The notes: generated by a model not told the origin, from the letters alone. DNA of 64,000 nt from an uncultured Methanobrevibacter sp. (GCF_902769175.1 NZ_CACXNW010000007.1:1-64000), one strand, 5' to 3'; counted from the stretch's first letter, positions 35,531-43,854 are shown. Translations and numbers: made by a program.

Positions 35531-35914
35531 TTATCCTAAATTTGTATTGTTGTTGGGATCTTTATAACTAGGTATGTCCCCACCATCAATTATCCATCCG
35601 ATAGGTACATCTCCACCGGATTGTAATCTTTCATTAGGATTAGGAACAGAAATAGTCCTATTCCTAGAAGATTGTAACCTTTCATCAGGATTAGAAACAG
35701 AAATAGTCCTATTCCTAGAAGATTGTAACCTTTCATCAGGATTGCTTGTGAAGATGCCTGGTCTTTCAGAACTTACTATTGCTTTGTGAACATTATGATC
35801 TCCACTATCAATTTTTTCAACAATGGAATGAGAGTTCAAATCAGCTGAAAAAGCACAGCCAATACCGAATACCAAAATAAATAATGAAATTAAAATTATT
35901 GTGGTTCTTTTCAT
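35531..35914 (-). CDS. Small secreted protein with 17-residue tandem repeats
   Basis: 127 residues. A clear signal peptide (MKRTTIILISLFILVFGIG, cleavage near CAFSA-D) is followed by about 35 unique residues. Two identical 17-residue units (SNPDERLQSSRNRTISV) and a third diverged one (PNPNERLQSGGDVPIGW) come next, then a short Gly/Asp/Asn tail. The units are encoded by nearly identical 51-bp repeats, so they are recent. GGTGAAAGA precedes the ATG. It could be a secreted adhesin-like fragment or a multi-copy peptide precursor with cuts at the RNR sites; both are guesses. No homologue is recognised. Confidence 0.65.
   Translation of the reverse strand: MKRTTIILISLFILVFGIGCAFSADLNSHSIVEKIDSGDHNVHKAIVSSERPGIFTSNPDERLQSSRNRTISVSNPDERLQSSRNRTISVPNPNERLQSGGDVPIGWIIDGGDIPSYKDPNNNTNLG
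35593..35745. repeat. 51-bp coding tandem repeats
   Basis: Near-identical units at 35644-35694 and 35695-35745 are preceded by a diverged one at about 35593-35643. Each contains GATTGTAA(C/T)CTTTCATCAG on the plus strand and encodes the SNPDERLQ unit of the minus-strand secreted protein. Confidence 0.9.
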
Positions 35915-35996
35915 TCTTTCACCATTAAAATTTAAAAAAAGTTCTATAAAAAAAGATTTTAATAAAAGGTTAATGGAATTTTTTAAAAAATTAATA

Positions 35997-36233
35997 TTTA
36001 AAAGATATTATTTTTTAAAATTATTTTAAGAACAAATGTTTCTCAAGATGAAAATTAAAAATAATGAGATTGTAAAAAAGTTTCGGCTTAAAATCAGAAC
36101 ATTAATTTTTATTTTTAAAGAAATCTGACAAAATTAAAATAAGCCTATAAAATTTTTCACTCTCAAAATAATATTTTTAAAATATATGTGAATAATATTT
36201 TAAAGATATTATTTTTTAAAATTATTTTAAGAA
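35997..36233. repeat. Direct repeat, two 36-bp copies 200 bp apart
   Basis: Copies at about 35997-36032 and 36198-36233 share TTTAAAGATATTATTTTTTA and AAATTATTTTAAGAA. They lie in the 767-bp gene-free stretch 35915-36681. That stretch also holds two promoter-like sites and a faint fourth copy of the dispersed repeat, and otherwise no convincing gene. Confidence 0.8.
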
Positions 36234-36308
36234 AAATTATTTCATAAGTATTTCGATTAACCATTCTTGTTTTTTATAGGACTTTCCCATATTAAGTATT
36301 AAGAAAGA

Positions 36309-36347
36309 AATATATAAATGTTATTATATGCAAGTATTTACTTGCAT
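36309..36347 (+). promoter_or_regulatory. TATA box with a 20-nt palindrome at the expected transcription start
   Basis: GAAATATATAAAT at 36307-36319 is a good archaeal TATA element. A perfect palindrome, ATGCAAGTA-TT-TACTTGCAT at 36328-36347, follows where transcription should start. The only ORF behind it (36368-36511, 47 codons, no ribosome site) is doubtful, so the transcript may be noncoding or relic. Confidence 0.5.
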
Positions 36348-36578
36348 CTTTAAATAATAAATAGTGCATGGAATATTGGGTTAAATTGAAAATTAAACCA
36401 AGTTTGGTCAAATTCCTTAATAGAAATTTTGGGAAAATAAAAAGTTTAGGAATTTGGGATTGTATAAATTTATTTGAAAAACTTTTTTTATTAAAAATGC
36501 TTATTTTTTAAATTGAAGAGTAAAATCCACTTATATCTTATTTATAAACATTTAAAAACTTTATTTTTTAAAATAAAG

Positions 36579-36617
36579 ATGCAAATGAGTGCTTACATGC
36601 GAAAATCTTTATATATG
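36579..36617 (+). promoter_or_regulatory. Promoter of the secreted-protein gene at 36682
   Basis: A TATA element CTTTATATA at 36607-36615 would start transcription near 36640, leaving a 40-nt leader with AAGGATGATA before the ATG. Just upstream, ATGCAAATGAGTGCTTACAT at 36579 resembles a degenerate version of the palindrome at 36328. Confidence 0.5.
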
Positions 36618-36681
36618 TCTTTAATATAATAATTAAATGTGTTAAGAACACGATAAAAATTTTTAATAAAGGATGATAATA

Positions 36682-37077
36682 ATGAATAGAAATATATTAT
36701 TCACTTTTACTATAATGATCATATCCATTGTTGGGCTAGGTATAGCATCAGCTGCAGATAACGGCACTATTAATGATATTGAAATTAATGATATCGATAA
36801 TGTAGTTGTTGCTAATGAAACTATTGATTCAATTAATGGCATTGATGATGAAGTTGTTGCTAACGAAACTGCTGATTCAAAAGAAGACATTGTTAAATTA
36901 AACCATACTATTATCTATGATACACCAGATAAGGAAAATAAGAACGTTAATAAGCCAATAGGCATTGCTACATTAGAAAAGGCTAATACCCAAAGCAATT
37001 ATGAATTAATTGAACTTTACTTCGACCAACTTATAAAAAACATAATGAATTGGATATTGAACACATTGTTCCTATAA
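36682..37077 (+). CDS. Small secreted protein, frame overlaps the next ORF
   Basis: 131 residues from ATG 36682, preferred over 36673 because of ribosome-site spacing. A signal peptide (MNRNILFTFTIMIISIVGLG, cleavage near ASAAD) precedes an acidic, Asn/Ile-rich region with a repeated VVANET(I/A)DS motif at about 35-60. The last 20 residues overlap another frame that looks more like real coding sequence. The natural protein may therefore run on into the next ORF through a lost or gained base in the A6 run at 37035-37040. No family is recognised. Confidence 0.55.
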   Translation: MNRNILFTFTIMIISIVGLGIASAADNGTINDIEINDIDNVVVANETIDSINGIDDEVVANETADSKEDIVKLNHTIIYDTPDKENKNVNKPIGIATLEKANTQSNYELIELYFDQLIKNIMNWILNTLFL

Positions 37078-37430
37078 TTGATGAAATCGATAGCATGTAT
37101 GTTACTGGACATAGCTGCAAAGAAATTTCAGAATATGCGAACATGACCCCTAATCAAGTTCAATACATTGTAGACACTCATCTCATTGAACCTATTAACT
37201 GTGATGAATTATCATATTCCGTTTACACTTTATACGGAACTGGAAGTCTTAAGGAACTTGCTGATAAGATTGGTGTTTCCCAAGATGATGTCTATAATAA
37301 GGTGCTTCAAATCAAATCAGGATACTATGGAATAAATTATAAAAAATTATTCCACGCTCGTGATATGATTGCTTTAACTTCAGGTCATTCTGATCTAGTT
37401 ATTAACAATAAAGAATATTATCACAATTAA
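37050..37430 (+). CDS. HTH-like ORF without its own start, likely the rest of a frameshifted gene
   Basis: The open frame reaches from 37014, just after a stop, to 37430. The only start is TTG at 37050, with no ribosome site. The protein has two helix-turn-helix-like segments, GHSCKEISEYANMTPNQVQY and GSLKELADKIGVSQDDVYNK, suggesting DNA binding. Read back across the A6 run, it joins smoothly to the upstream ORF (IELYFDQLI then KKHNELDIEHIVP). Either one gene was frameshifted or a recombination event joined two genes. T-rich sequence after the stop may terminate the transcript. Confidence 0.5.
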   Translation: MDIEHIVPIIDEIDSMYVTGHSCKEISEYANMTPNQVQYIVDTHLIEPINCDELSYSVYTLYGTGSLKELADKIGVSQDDVYNKVLQIKSGYYGINYKKLFHARDMIALTSGHSDLVINNKEYYHN

Positions 37431-37604
37431 TTTTTCTTTTTCTTTTTCTTTTTTTTATTTGTTTCTAATTTTTATTAACTTTTTTTAATGCTTTTTTATT
37501 TAATTTCAATTCTTTATTTCGATATTTTTTTAAAATTATTTAATTCAATTAATAGAATCATTTTCATCTATTGGCAAAGCATAATTTTTCCACTTAATAA
37601 CAAA

Positions 37605-37640
37605 CATTTATATTGTACCATTTCAATAAAGTACTTGCAC
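37605..37640 (+). promoter_or_regulatory. TATA box and TACTTGCA motif before the 93-residue gene
   Basis: CATTTATATT at 37605-37614 is the TATA element. GTACTTGCAC at 37631-37640, near the expected start point, repeats half of the palindrome at 36328-36347 at the same distance from its TATA box. AGAAGGTGAT follows at 37651. Confidence 0.45.
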
Positions 37641-37684
37641 ATATAATGTGAGAAGGTGATAAAATAATAGAAGTAATTGAGAAA

Positions 37685-37966
37685 GTGACAAAAGAATTGG
37701 AAAATCTTGGCCTTACACTGGATACTGTTGAAAATGAGCATATCCTTGAAGCATGCATAGCTAAGGTTGCATTGGCGGATAATTTAAAAAAGGAAGGAAT
37801 CGATTTCGATGAACTCGAAAATAAACTTTATCCTGATTCAACATTCGTTAATCAAATGATAATGCATCTTGATGATGGAGGATCTGATAATGATTTGATT
37901 TCAAGATTCTTGATTAAGGCTCTTGATTATTCACCAGAATTGCAGGATTTGTTCGAATCTCCTTAA
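37685..37966 (+). CDS. Small acidic hypothetical protein with uncertain start
   Basis: 93 residues from GTG 37685, but the strong ribosome site AGAAGGTGAT (37651-37660) is 25 nt upstream. Between them the frame is open and reads ATA-ATA-GAA-GTA, so translation may start at an AUA codon at 37664 or 37667, giving about 99 residues. The protein is acidic and helical, with no signal peptide and no recognised family. A clear hairpin terminator follows. The tight promoter-gene-terminator unit argues that it is expressed. Confidence 0.6.
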   Translation: MTKELENLGLTLDTVENEHILEACIAKVALADNLKKEGIDFDELENKLYPDSTFVNQMIMHLDDGGSDNDLISRFLIKALDYSPELQDLFESP

Positions 37967-37968
37967 GA

Positions 37969-37997
37969 AGAATAGATAAAAATCTATTCTTTTTTTA
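37969..37997 (+). terminator. Hairpin plus T-run
   Basis: The stem AGAATAGAT/ATCTATTCT encloses a four-to-five-A loop and is followed by seven T residues. It lies directly after the stop of the 93-residue gene. The rest of the spacer 37998-38270 is AT-rich with no gene seen. Confidence 0.75.
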
Positions 37998-38270
37998 CTG
38001 ATGCAATGATGTTAAAAAAAAACTGGAACTTTAAAACTTATATTAAGTTCTTTTGATGAACTACTTAGTTTTTTATCCCCATTTTATTTAATTAAGCTTT
38101 ATGAGCCACTGCATTACTTTTTTATCATTATTTACTTAATAAAGCCCCATATAATTAATTGCTTTACTTATATCATCATTTATTTTTTATTAAACTCGTT
38201 AAGAAAGTTTTTACAAAATATAAAAGGCTCATAGAAATTATTATTCTTTTTTTTAAATCCAGATTTTCTG

Positions 38271-38367
38271 AAATAAATTTAATGATATTGAAAAAAAGCA
38301 CATTTTATATATGAAAAAAAATAAATTTAATGATATTGAAAAAAAGCACATTTTATATTATGAAAAA
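38271..38367. repeat. 48-bp tandem duplication around a start codon
   Basis: Units 38271-38318 and 38319-38367 share AAATAAATTTAATGATATTG and the following AAAAAAAGCACATTTTATAT. They differ by one inserted base near the end. 48 bp is 16 codons, so the duplication stays in frame; the ATG at 38311 lies at the junction. Confidence 0.92.
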
Positions 38368-38625
38368 AATATATCATATAATAAAATTTATGGATTCAAC
38401 CTATTTAAGACCACATATGAATATATGTTAAAGAAATACCCAAGGAATGGAATTTTGAAGTTTAATAATATGACAATGCAAAAATTTTTTCAAAGGAAGA
38501 AATGGATTTATATGGAATACATGAAGAGAAAATTCAATATGTTTGAGAGAGAAAGCAAAAAGGATGAAATAATATATGATTTCGGGAATTACTTATTCAC
38601 ATTGCAATGGGAAGTTTTATTATGA
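38311..38625 (+). CDS. Small basic hypothetical protein upstream of glycogen synthase
   Basis: 104 residues, rich in Lys, Asn, Tyr and Phe, with no signal peptide or known motif. Its ATG arises at the junction of a 48-bp tandem duplication and lacks a ribosome site. Its stop overlaps the start of the glycogen synthase gene (ATGA), the arrangement of translationally coupled genes. It could be a real partner protein or the remnant of a longer gene. Function unknown. Confidence 0.5.
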   Translation: MKKNKFNDIEKKHILYYEKNISYNKIYGFNLFKTTYEYMLKKYPRNGILKFNNMTMQKFFQRKKWIYMEYMKRKFNMFERESKKDEIIYDFGNYLFTLQWEVLL

Positions 38626-39983
38626 AAATAATCATGGCATCTACAGAATTTGAAGGATTGTTGAAAACTGGAGGGCTAGGTGATGCAGTTACAGGAATTT
38701 GTCACAGCTTATCAAAGTATAATGACATTGAAGTTTATGCAGTAATACCTAATTACAGGAATTTAGATAGCAGTGACTTTGAAAAAATTGATGAAATAAG
38801 CTTAGATGATTCTAGATTCCCAAAAGAACAAACCAGTGCAAATCTTTTATATAAAAAAATAAATAATACAAATGTTTATTTGATTGACAATGAATATTAC
38901 TTTAATAGAGAAAACATTTACGGTTATGAGGAGGATTTGCTTAGATGGGCATTTTTCTGCCGTTTTATTTATGAGTTAATAGTTCAAAAAGACATGAATC
39001 CTGATATTGTCCACACTAATGATTACCATGAAGGTATGGTTTCTTATATCTTTAAAAATTCCAATTTGAATCCTCTTCCAAAATTTGTCCTTACAATCCA
39101 TAATGCATTATTCCAAGGGTATTATGAATTTCAAAGCGATGAAGAGAAATCATTGCTTGAATATTATATAAATTCCCCATGGCCTCAAGACAGCATTAAT
39201 CTATTAAAAGAATCAGTTTTAAAATCTGATGAGATATTGACAGTCAGCCCAGATTATGCAGAAGGCATGAAAGAAGAGAAATGGGGAAATGGCTTAGAGG
39301 ATTTGTATTTGGAAAAAGGGATCAAGGGATTTATAAATGGTTTGGACACCAGTTTTCATGACAGAGAAACTGATAATTTTGATGATTACTTGAATGTTAA
39401 AAAGGAATATAAAGCAAGAATACAAGAAAAATTTGATTTGAAGATTGATGAAAACATCCCTTTAATAACATATATCTGCAGATTAGGTATTCAAAAGGGT
39501 TCGGATATTGTTTATGAATCTTTAAATAACTTCATAGATAAAACCCAATTTATATTGTTAGGCACTGGCGTTGAAGAGTTTGAAGAGAAGTTTTCTAATT
39601 TCAAGCATGAAAATTTACATGCCATCATTGACTTTGATTCTGAACTTGCTAGAGAGTTGTACATTGCATCAGATATCTTTTTAATGCCTTCCTATTTTGA
39701 ACCTTGCGGAATAAGTCAGTTAATAGCCCTACATTATTCTTCTATTCCAATTGTAACAAATATTGGAGGATTAAAGGATACTGTGGAAGATGGAGTCAAT
39801 GGTTTTAAGATGAATGAATATTCTTCTGATGAATTAACAGATAAAATATTAATTGCAACCAGCATCTATCTAAATGATAAAAAAAGATGGAGGAATTTAA
39901 TGAAAAATGCATTCGAATCTGATAACCATTGGGACCACAGAATAAAAAATTATGTTAGATTATATAGGAAAATGGTGAAATAA
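38622..39983 (+). CDS. Glycogen/starch synthase (GT5)
   Basis: 453 residues from ATG 38622, where family homology begins (MKIIMASTEFEGLLKTGGLGD with the K-T-G-G-L substrate motif at 15-19). An upstream in-frame start lies inside the previous ORF. GT5 markers are PDIVHTNDYHEG, LTIHNALFQG, VSPDYAEGM, ICRLGIQKG and YFEPCGISQL with the acid/base glutamate. It transfers glucose from ADP- or UDP-glucose to alpha-1,4-glucan. A GH13 enzyme follows, so the two form a storage-glucan module. It is slightly shorter than bacterial GlgA. Confidence 0.9.
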   Translation: MKIIMASTEFEGLLKTGGLGDAVTGICHSLSKYNDIEVYAVIPNYRNLDSSDFEKIDEISLDDSRFPKEQTSANLLYKKINNTNVYLIDNEYYFNRENIYGYEEDLLRWAFFCRFIYELIVQKDMNPDIVHTNDYHEGMVSYIFKNSNLNPLPKFVLTIHNALFQGYYEFQSDEEKSLLEYYINSPWPQDSINLLKESVLKSDEILTVSPDYAEGMKEEKWGNGLEDLYLEKGIKGFINGLDTSFHDRETDNFDDYLNVKKEYKARIQEKFDLKIDENIPLITYICRLGIQKGSDIVYESLNNFIDKTQFILLGTGVEEFEEKFSNFKHENLHAIIDFDSELARELYIASDIFLMPSYFEPCGISQLIALHYSSIPIVTNIGGLKDTVEDGVNGFKMNEYSSDELTDKILIATSIYLNDKKRWRNLMKNAFESDNHWDHRIKNYVRLYRKMVK

Positions 39984-40081
39984 TACAAGACAAAAATGAA
40001 TTTATATTAAGGACATCTTAATATTGTCTACAAATTACACAAAATAGATAAAGGAAGGAATGCTAAAAGTGAGGGCTATTG

Positions 40082-41833
40082 ATGTTTGAAGTAATTTATG
40101 ATTCACAAGAATTGGAGTATAAAAGACCTTTTGGAGCAATTCCCATAAATGCAGATGTTGAATTTAAAATAAAAGCCAATCATAAATGCAAAGCAAAAAT
40201 GATCTTTAATTCAAGCTTAGGCAAGGAAGAATACGATTTAGAATGTCTAAGGCAAGATAGAGATTATTTTATTTACTATTTAAAATTAAACACTTCCAAG
40301 TATATTGGACCGATTTTCTATTATTTCAAATTTCAAGTTGAAGATAAAATATATTATTATTCCAATAATGAGGAATTGCAGGGAGGCATTGGAAAGCTTA
40401 GCTCTATAAAACCAAAAGGCCATTATCACTTTTATGTTTATGATTTAAAATATAAGGTTCCAGAATGGTTTAAAACTGGAATAACTTATCATATATTTGT
40501 AGATAGGTTTAACAATGATTCTTCAACCTTAGAAACAGTGGATAAAGAATTATGGAAAGTTTACGGAGGCAATCTAAAAGGAATAATTAACAAATTAGAT
40601 TACTTAAAGGATTTAGGAGTTTCCATAATCTATCTAAGCCCTATTTTTGAATCTGAAAGCCACCACAAATACGATGTTGAAGACTATAAAAAAATTACAA
40701 GTGATTTTGGAGATTTAGAAACTTTTAAGGAGTTAGTTTCAGAAATGAAAAAAAGAGACATGCATTTGATATTGGATGGAGTATTTAATCATTCCGGCAG
40801 CAACAGCAAATATTTCAATAAATACTCCAAATATGAAACTATTGGCGCATATCAATCTAAAGAATCCCCTTATTTTGATTGGTATACCTTTAACAGTTTC
40901 CCTGATGATTATCAATGCTGGAATGGCATTGACACTCTACCTGAACATAAGCAAGACAATGAGGATTTTCTAGACTATCTATTGTTTAATCAAGATTCAA
41001 TAGTGAATTATTGGATGAACTTAGGAGTGGAAGGATGGAGATTAGATGCTGCAGACTTGTTGACTGATGATTTCCTAAGAAAAGTATATGCAGTTGCAAA
41101 AAAGAACAATCCTAATTCAGTGATTATTGGAGAGTTATGGAATGACGGAACCAATTTCAGATATCATACAGAGAATGAAATTCATGAATATATGTGTGGC
41201 TGTGAACTTGAATCAGTCACCAATTACCCATTGCATGGTTTAATTTTACAATATTCAAATGGAGAATATGATTCAGCCAGATTCATTAAAGGATTTTATT
41301 CTCTTTTGGAAAATTATCCCATTGAATATTTTTATTCATTGCTAAACTTTTTAGGAACTCATGACATAGAAAGGGTATATCATCTTTTAGAAGGAAATGT
41401 TGATTATTTAAAATTAGCTATCCTGCTTTCTTTAAGCTTGCCAGGAGTTCCATTGATATACTATGGTGATGAAGCAGGATTGGATGGAGCTGGCGATCCA
41501 GATAATAGGCGCCCATTCCCATGGACCAACATAAATTCTGAAATCTATAATCATTATCGTTCAATGTGCCATATGAGAAACAATAATGATGCATTTAAAA
41601 GGGGATCCATTTATTTTGTAGAAAATTCTGATTTTTTAATTTTCAAAAGATCTTATGAAAATGAAAATATTTATGTTATTTTAAATAATTCCACTGAAAA
41701 AGAGCTGAATTTAAGCATTTTATCAAATGATGACATTAAGTTGAAAAATTTGGAAAATAATGAGGTATATGATATAAAAGATAAGTTATCCTTTGATGGC
41801 TTTAGCTATAAAATACTCTTGGAACAAATTTAA
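40082..41833 (+). CDS. GH13 alpha-amylase/neopullulanase-like glycosidase
   Basis: 583 residues, intracellular (no signal peptide). An N-terminal beta-sandwich (about 1-110) precedes the GH13 barrel. Conserved regions are LILDGVFNHSG, GWRLDAAD with the nucleophile Asp near 322, IIGELWND with the acid Glu near 351, and LGTHDIERV with the stabiliser Asp near 428. A C-terminal beta domain follows. This organisation matches neopullulanase/cyclomaltodextrinase enzymes that hydrolyse short alpha-glucans. With the GT5 gene 98 bp upstream it suggests glycogen turnover. The start is the ATG after TTG at 40079. Confidence 0.9.
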   Translation: MFEVIYDSQELEYKRPFGAIPINADVEFKIKANHKCKAKMIFNSSLGKEEYDLECLRQDRDYFIYYLKLNTSKYIGPIFYYFKFQVEDKIYYYSNNEELQGGIGKLSSIKPKGHYHFYVYDLKYKVPEWFKTGITYHIFVDRFNNDSSTLETVDKELWKVYGGNLKGIINKLDYLKDLGVSIIYLSPIFESESHHKYDVEDYKKITSDFGDLETFKELVSEMKKRDMHLILDGVFNHSGSNSKYFNKYSKYETIGAYQSKESPYFDWYTFNSFPDDYQCWNGIDTLPEHKQDNEDFLDYLLFNQDSIVNYWMNLGVEGWRLDAADLLTDDFLRKVYAVAKKNNPNSVIIGELWNDGTNFRYHTENEIHEYMCGCELESVTNYPLHGLILQYSNGEYDSARFIKGFYSLLENYPIEYFYSLLNFLGTHDIERVYHLLEGNVDYLKLAILLSLSLPGVPLIYYGDEAGLDGAGDPDNRRPFPWTNINSEIYNHYRSMCHMRNNNDAFKRGSIYFVENSDFLIFKRSYENENIYVILNNSTEKELNLSILSNDDIKLKNLENNEVYDIKDKLSFDGFSYKILLEQI

Positions 41834-41886
41834 AAAAAGGTTTAAGTTTAATAGATTTCATTAGATTAAAGTTTCAAAAGCATATT

Positions 41887-42020
41887 ATTAGATTTTAAAA
41901 AAAAATCATAAACTCTAATTTTACAACAAATAGTTTTCATAAATGCAAACAAATATTAGATTTCTAAAAAAAACATCAAATCTAATTTTACAAGCAATAG
42001 TTTTAATAAATGCAAACAAT
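41887..42020. repeat. Tandem repeat, two 66-68 bp units
   Basis: Units 41887-41954 and 41955-42020 share CTAATTTTACAA-AATAGTTT and ATAAATGCAAACAA. They fill most of the spacer between the GH13 gene and the next gene. Confidence 0.85.
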
Positions 42021-42070
42021 AATATACTATAAGAGACTATTATCATACATACATTATTAGGAGATTAAAC

Positions 42071-42508
42071 ATGTCTGACATTGCAAGAATAGTTATATTT
42101 AAAAAAGATAATGGGGAAGAGTTTATTTTTGATGATAAATATGTCCAAATAACCTCTTTGGAAAATAAGATGATGATTTTTAAATTTGAAGCTCCTCAAG
42201 AAAAATTGAAGGAAGGAACCGATTTTTTCAGTAAGTTCAATTCCTATGAACAGATTAAAGTTGATATTGGAGGAACTGGAGACATTCCATGCTATTTGAA
42301 AAGCTTATCACATATAGTAGGTAGAGGTCCTAAAAAAACCAATGGAGAACATTTAAATGGCATTTTCACATTATCTCTACAGCAAATAGTTGCAGCTCCT
42401 GATGCAGAGGAAGAGCAAAACTGTTTAAACTGTGCATTATCACAAAATGGTGTATGTTCAATTAAGGACAATAGTGAAAAAACAAGCTGTGATGATTATA
42501 AAAAATAG
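42071..42508 (+). CDS. Hypothetical protein with C-terminal cysteine cluster
   Basis: 145 residues. The first 110 look like a beta-rich soluble domain (IARIVIFKKDNGEEFIFDDK). The last 30 hold four cysteines (CLNCALSQNGVCSI, then SCDDY), a pattern that could bind zinc or an iron-sulfur cluster. AGGAGATTAAAC gives an excellent ribosome site. I do not recognise the family; a metal-binding protein is a fair but unproven guess. Confidence 0.65.
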   Translation: MSDIARIVIFKKDNGEEFIFDDKYVQITSLENKMMIFKFEAPQEKLKEGTDFFSKFNSYEQIKVDIGGTGDIPCYLKSLSHIVGRGPKKTNGEHLNGIFTLSLQQIVAAPDAEEEQNCLNCALSQNGVCSIKDNSEKTSCDDYKK

Positions 42509-42700
42509 ATTAATTGGTAAAAAGCCATTATATAAAAATTATTTAATCAATGCAGAAGGGAAAGCTGATTTTTTAAAAAAAAAATATGAAAAATAAAAAA
42601 AATAGGATAATTGATAAATATATTATCTATAAATTTATTTTAACAGAAATTGAGGAAAATTAAAAAATTTTCCAAAACTCAAACTTTTTAGAGTTAATGA

Positions 42701-42958
42701 TTATTTATACTCATTAACCTCTAAACTTTCTATTTCATCAAGGAAGACCCAAGTGATCCATTCTCCTCTGCGAAGTTCAAGCAAAAGATGAATTCCAGTT
42801 CTGCCATAGTCATGCATATCACATTGAACTATGCTGATTTGTTCACATCTTGTTCTGACATTATTTACGGTGACTCTACAATCCATATAATAATCCAAGC
42901 CATCAATAAATGGGTTATTGTTAGTTTCTATCTCTCTAATTATTTCTATTGCTTCCAT
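42701..42958 (-). CDS. Small hypothetical protein
   Basis: 85 residues, soluble, with alternating charged and hydrophobic residues suggestive of a beta-rich fold (GIHLLLELRRGEWITWVFLD). Cysteines occur in CRV, RCEQ and QCDM. A perfect AGGAGGTAAAAT precedes the ATG. No family is recognised. Strong translation signals and position-typical codon use support a real gene. Confidence 0.6.
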   Translation of the reverse strand: MEAIEIIREIETNNNPFIDGLDYYMDCRVTVNNVRTRCEQISIVQCDMHDYGRTGIHLLLELRRGEWITWVFLDEIESLEVNEYK

Positions 42959-43016
42959 ATTTTACCTCCTAAAATATATTATAAAAATCTTCTTTTACCT
43001 TGCTTAGACATCTGAT

Positions 43017-43220
43017 ATTAATTAAGCTCTAAGTGAGCTTTAGAAAACTAAATCTTTTTACACTAGTTTCTATTCCCCTAACTATTTCAAATGATTATAT
43101 ATTTAAAACCCCCTAAATAACATTTTAAATTCATATGAACTCATCTTTCTTTACTGTGATTATGATTTCTTATAATCAATTAAGTTCTAAACAAGCTTTA
43201 GAAAAAATAATCTTTTTACT
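43017..43220. repeat. Direct repeat, two 45-bp copies 110 bp apart
   Basis: Copies 43017-43064 and 43174-43220 share AATTAAG(C/T)TCTAA, AGCTTTAGAAAA and ATCTTTTTAC. They resemble the dispersed 33-35 kb repeat (AAGTTC-TAAAC-AAG-TTT). They lie in the 340-bp spacer 42959-43298, whose middle has no recognisable feature. Confidence 0.75.
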
Positions 43221-43298
43221 CCTCCAACCACATTTCCTTTTTTAAAGATTGGAAAAAGATATATATCATCAAAGTCATATTTTATATTGGTGTATATA

Positions 43299-43802
43299 AT
43301 GAGGTTAACTAAAATATTAATTTTTCTAATAATTTTAATGATAAGTGCAGGAATAGTATCTGCAGCAGATTTCAGTAATTTGAAAGCACCTTCCAACTTT
43401 AAGTTTGATGGAAATCAATCTTTTTATGAAACAAATATTTTAGGGATGGAAGATGTTGAAGGAGTAAGTTTAGATATTGTGACTAATGATGATTTGGAAG
43501 AAGCTAAAGAAGCACTAAACTCTGATGAAGATGCAAATATCTTAGATAGTTTTAAAAATGATTCTGATGTGAAATATACCGTAGAATCTACTGATGATGA
43601 AAATATTTTCTCCTTCACAGATGGTGTAAATGAATTAAAAGGTTATGTTGAATTGATTCAAATTGGTGATGAAAAATATGTTTTAGAGTCTTATGTTGAT
43701 AATGGAGATTCTGATGAGAAAGTAAACAAATCATTATCTTCATTAAAAGAGTTTAATGAATTAAATAATTTAAAGCCATTAGACCATAATTCAGATAATT
43801 AA
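43299..43802 (+). CDS. Small secreted hypothetical protein
   Basis: 167 residues from ATG 43299. A signal peptide (MRLTKILIFLIILMISAGIV, cleavage near SAA-D) is followed by an acidic mature chain of about 145 residues. This chain has a DSDEKVNKSLSSLKEFNEL tail and mixed alpha/beta composition. Similar short exported acidic proteins are frequent in Methanobrevibacter; no function is known. TATA-like TTTTATATTGG lies about 25 bp upstream, so the leader is very short. Confidence 0.65.
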   Translation: MRLTKILIFLIILMISAGIVSAADFSNLKAPSNFKFDGNQSFYETNILGMEDVEGVSLDIVTNDDLEEAKEALNSDEDANILDSFKNDSDVKYTVESTDDENIFSFTDGVNELKGYVELIQIGDEKYVLESYVDNGDSDEKVNKSLSSLKEFNELNNLKPLDHNSDN

Positions 43803-43854
43803 TCAATCTCCAATTATTTTTTTATTCATATCCCTATTTTCCATTTTGCTTTTT

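Noticed and set aside
36368-36511. 47-codon ORF behind the palindromic promoter
   Set aside because: No ribosome site, overlaps a degenerate dispersed repeat and has no recognisable content; kept only as a remark.
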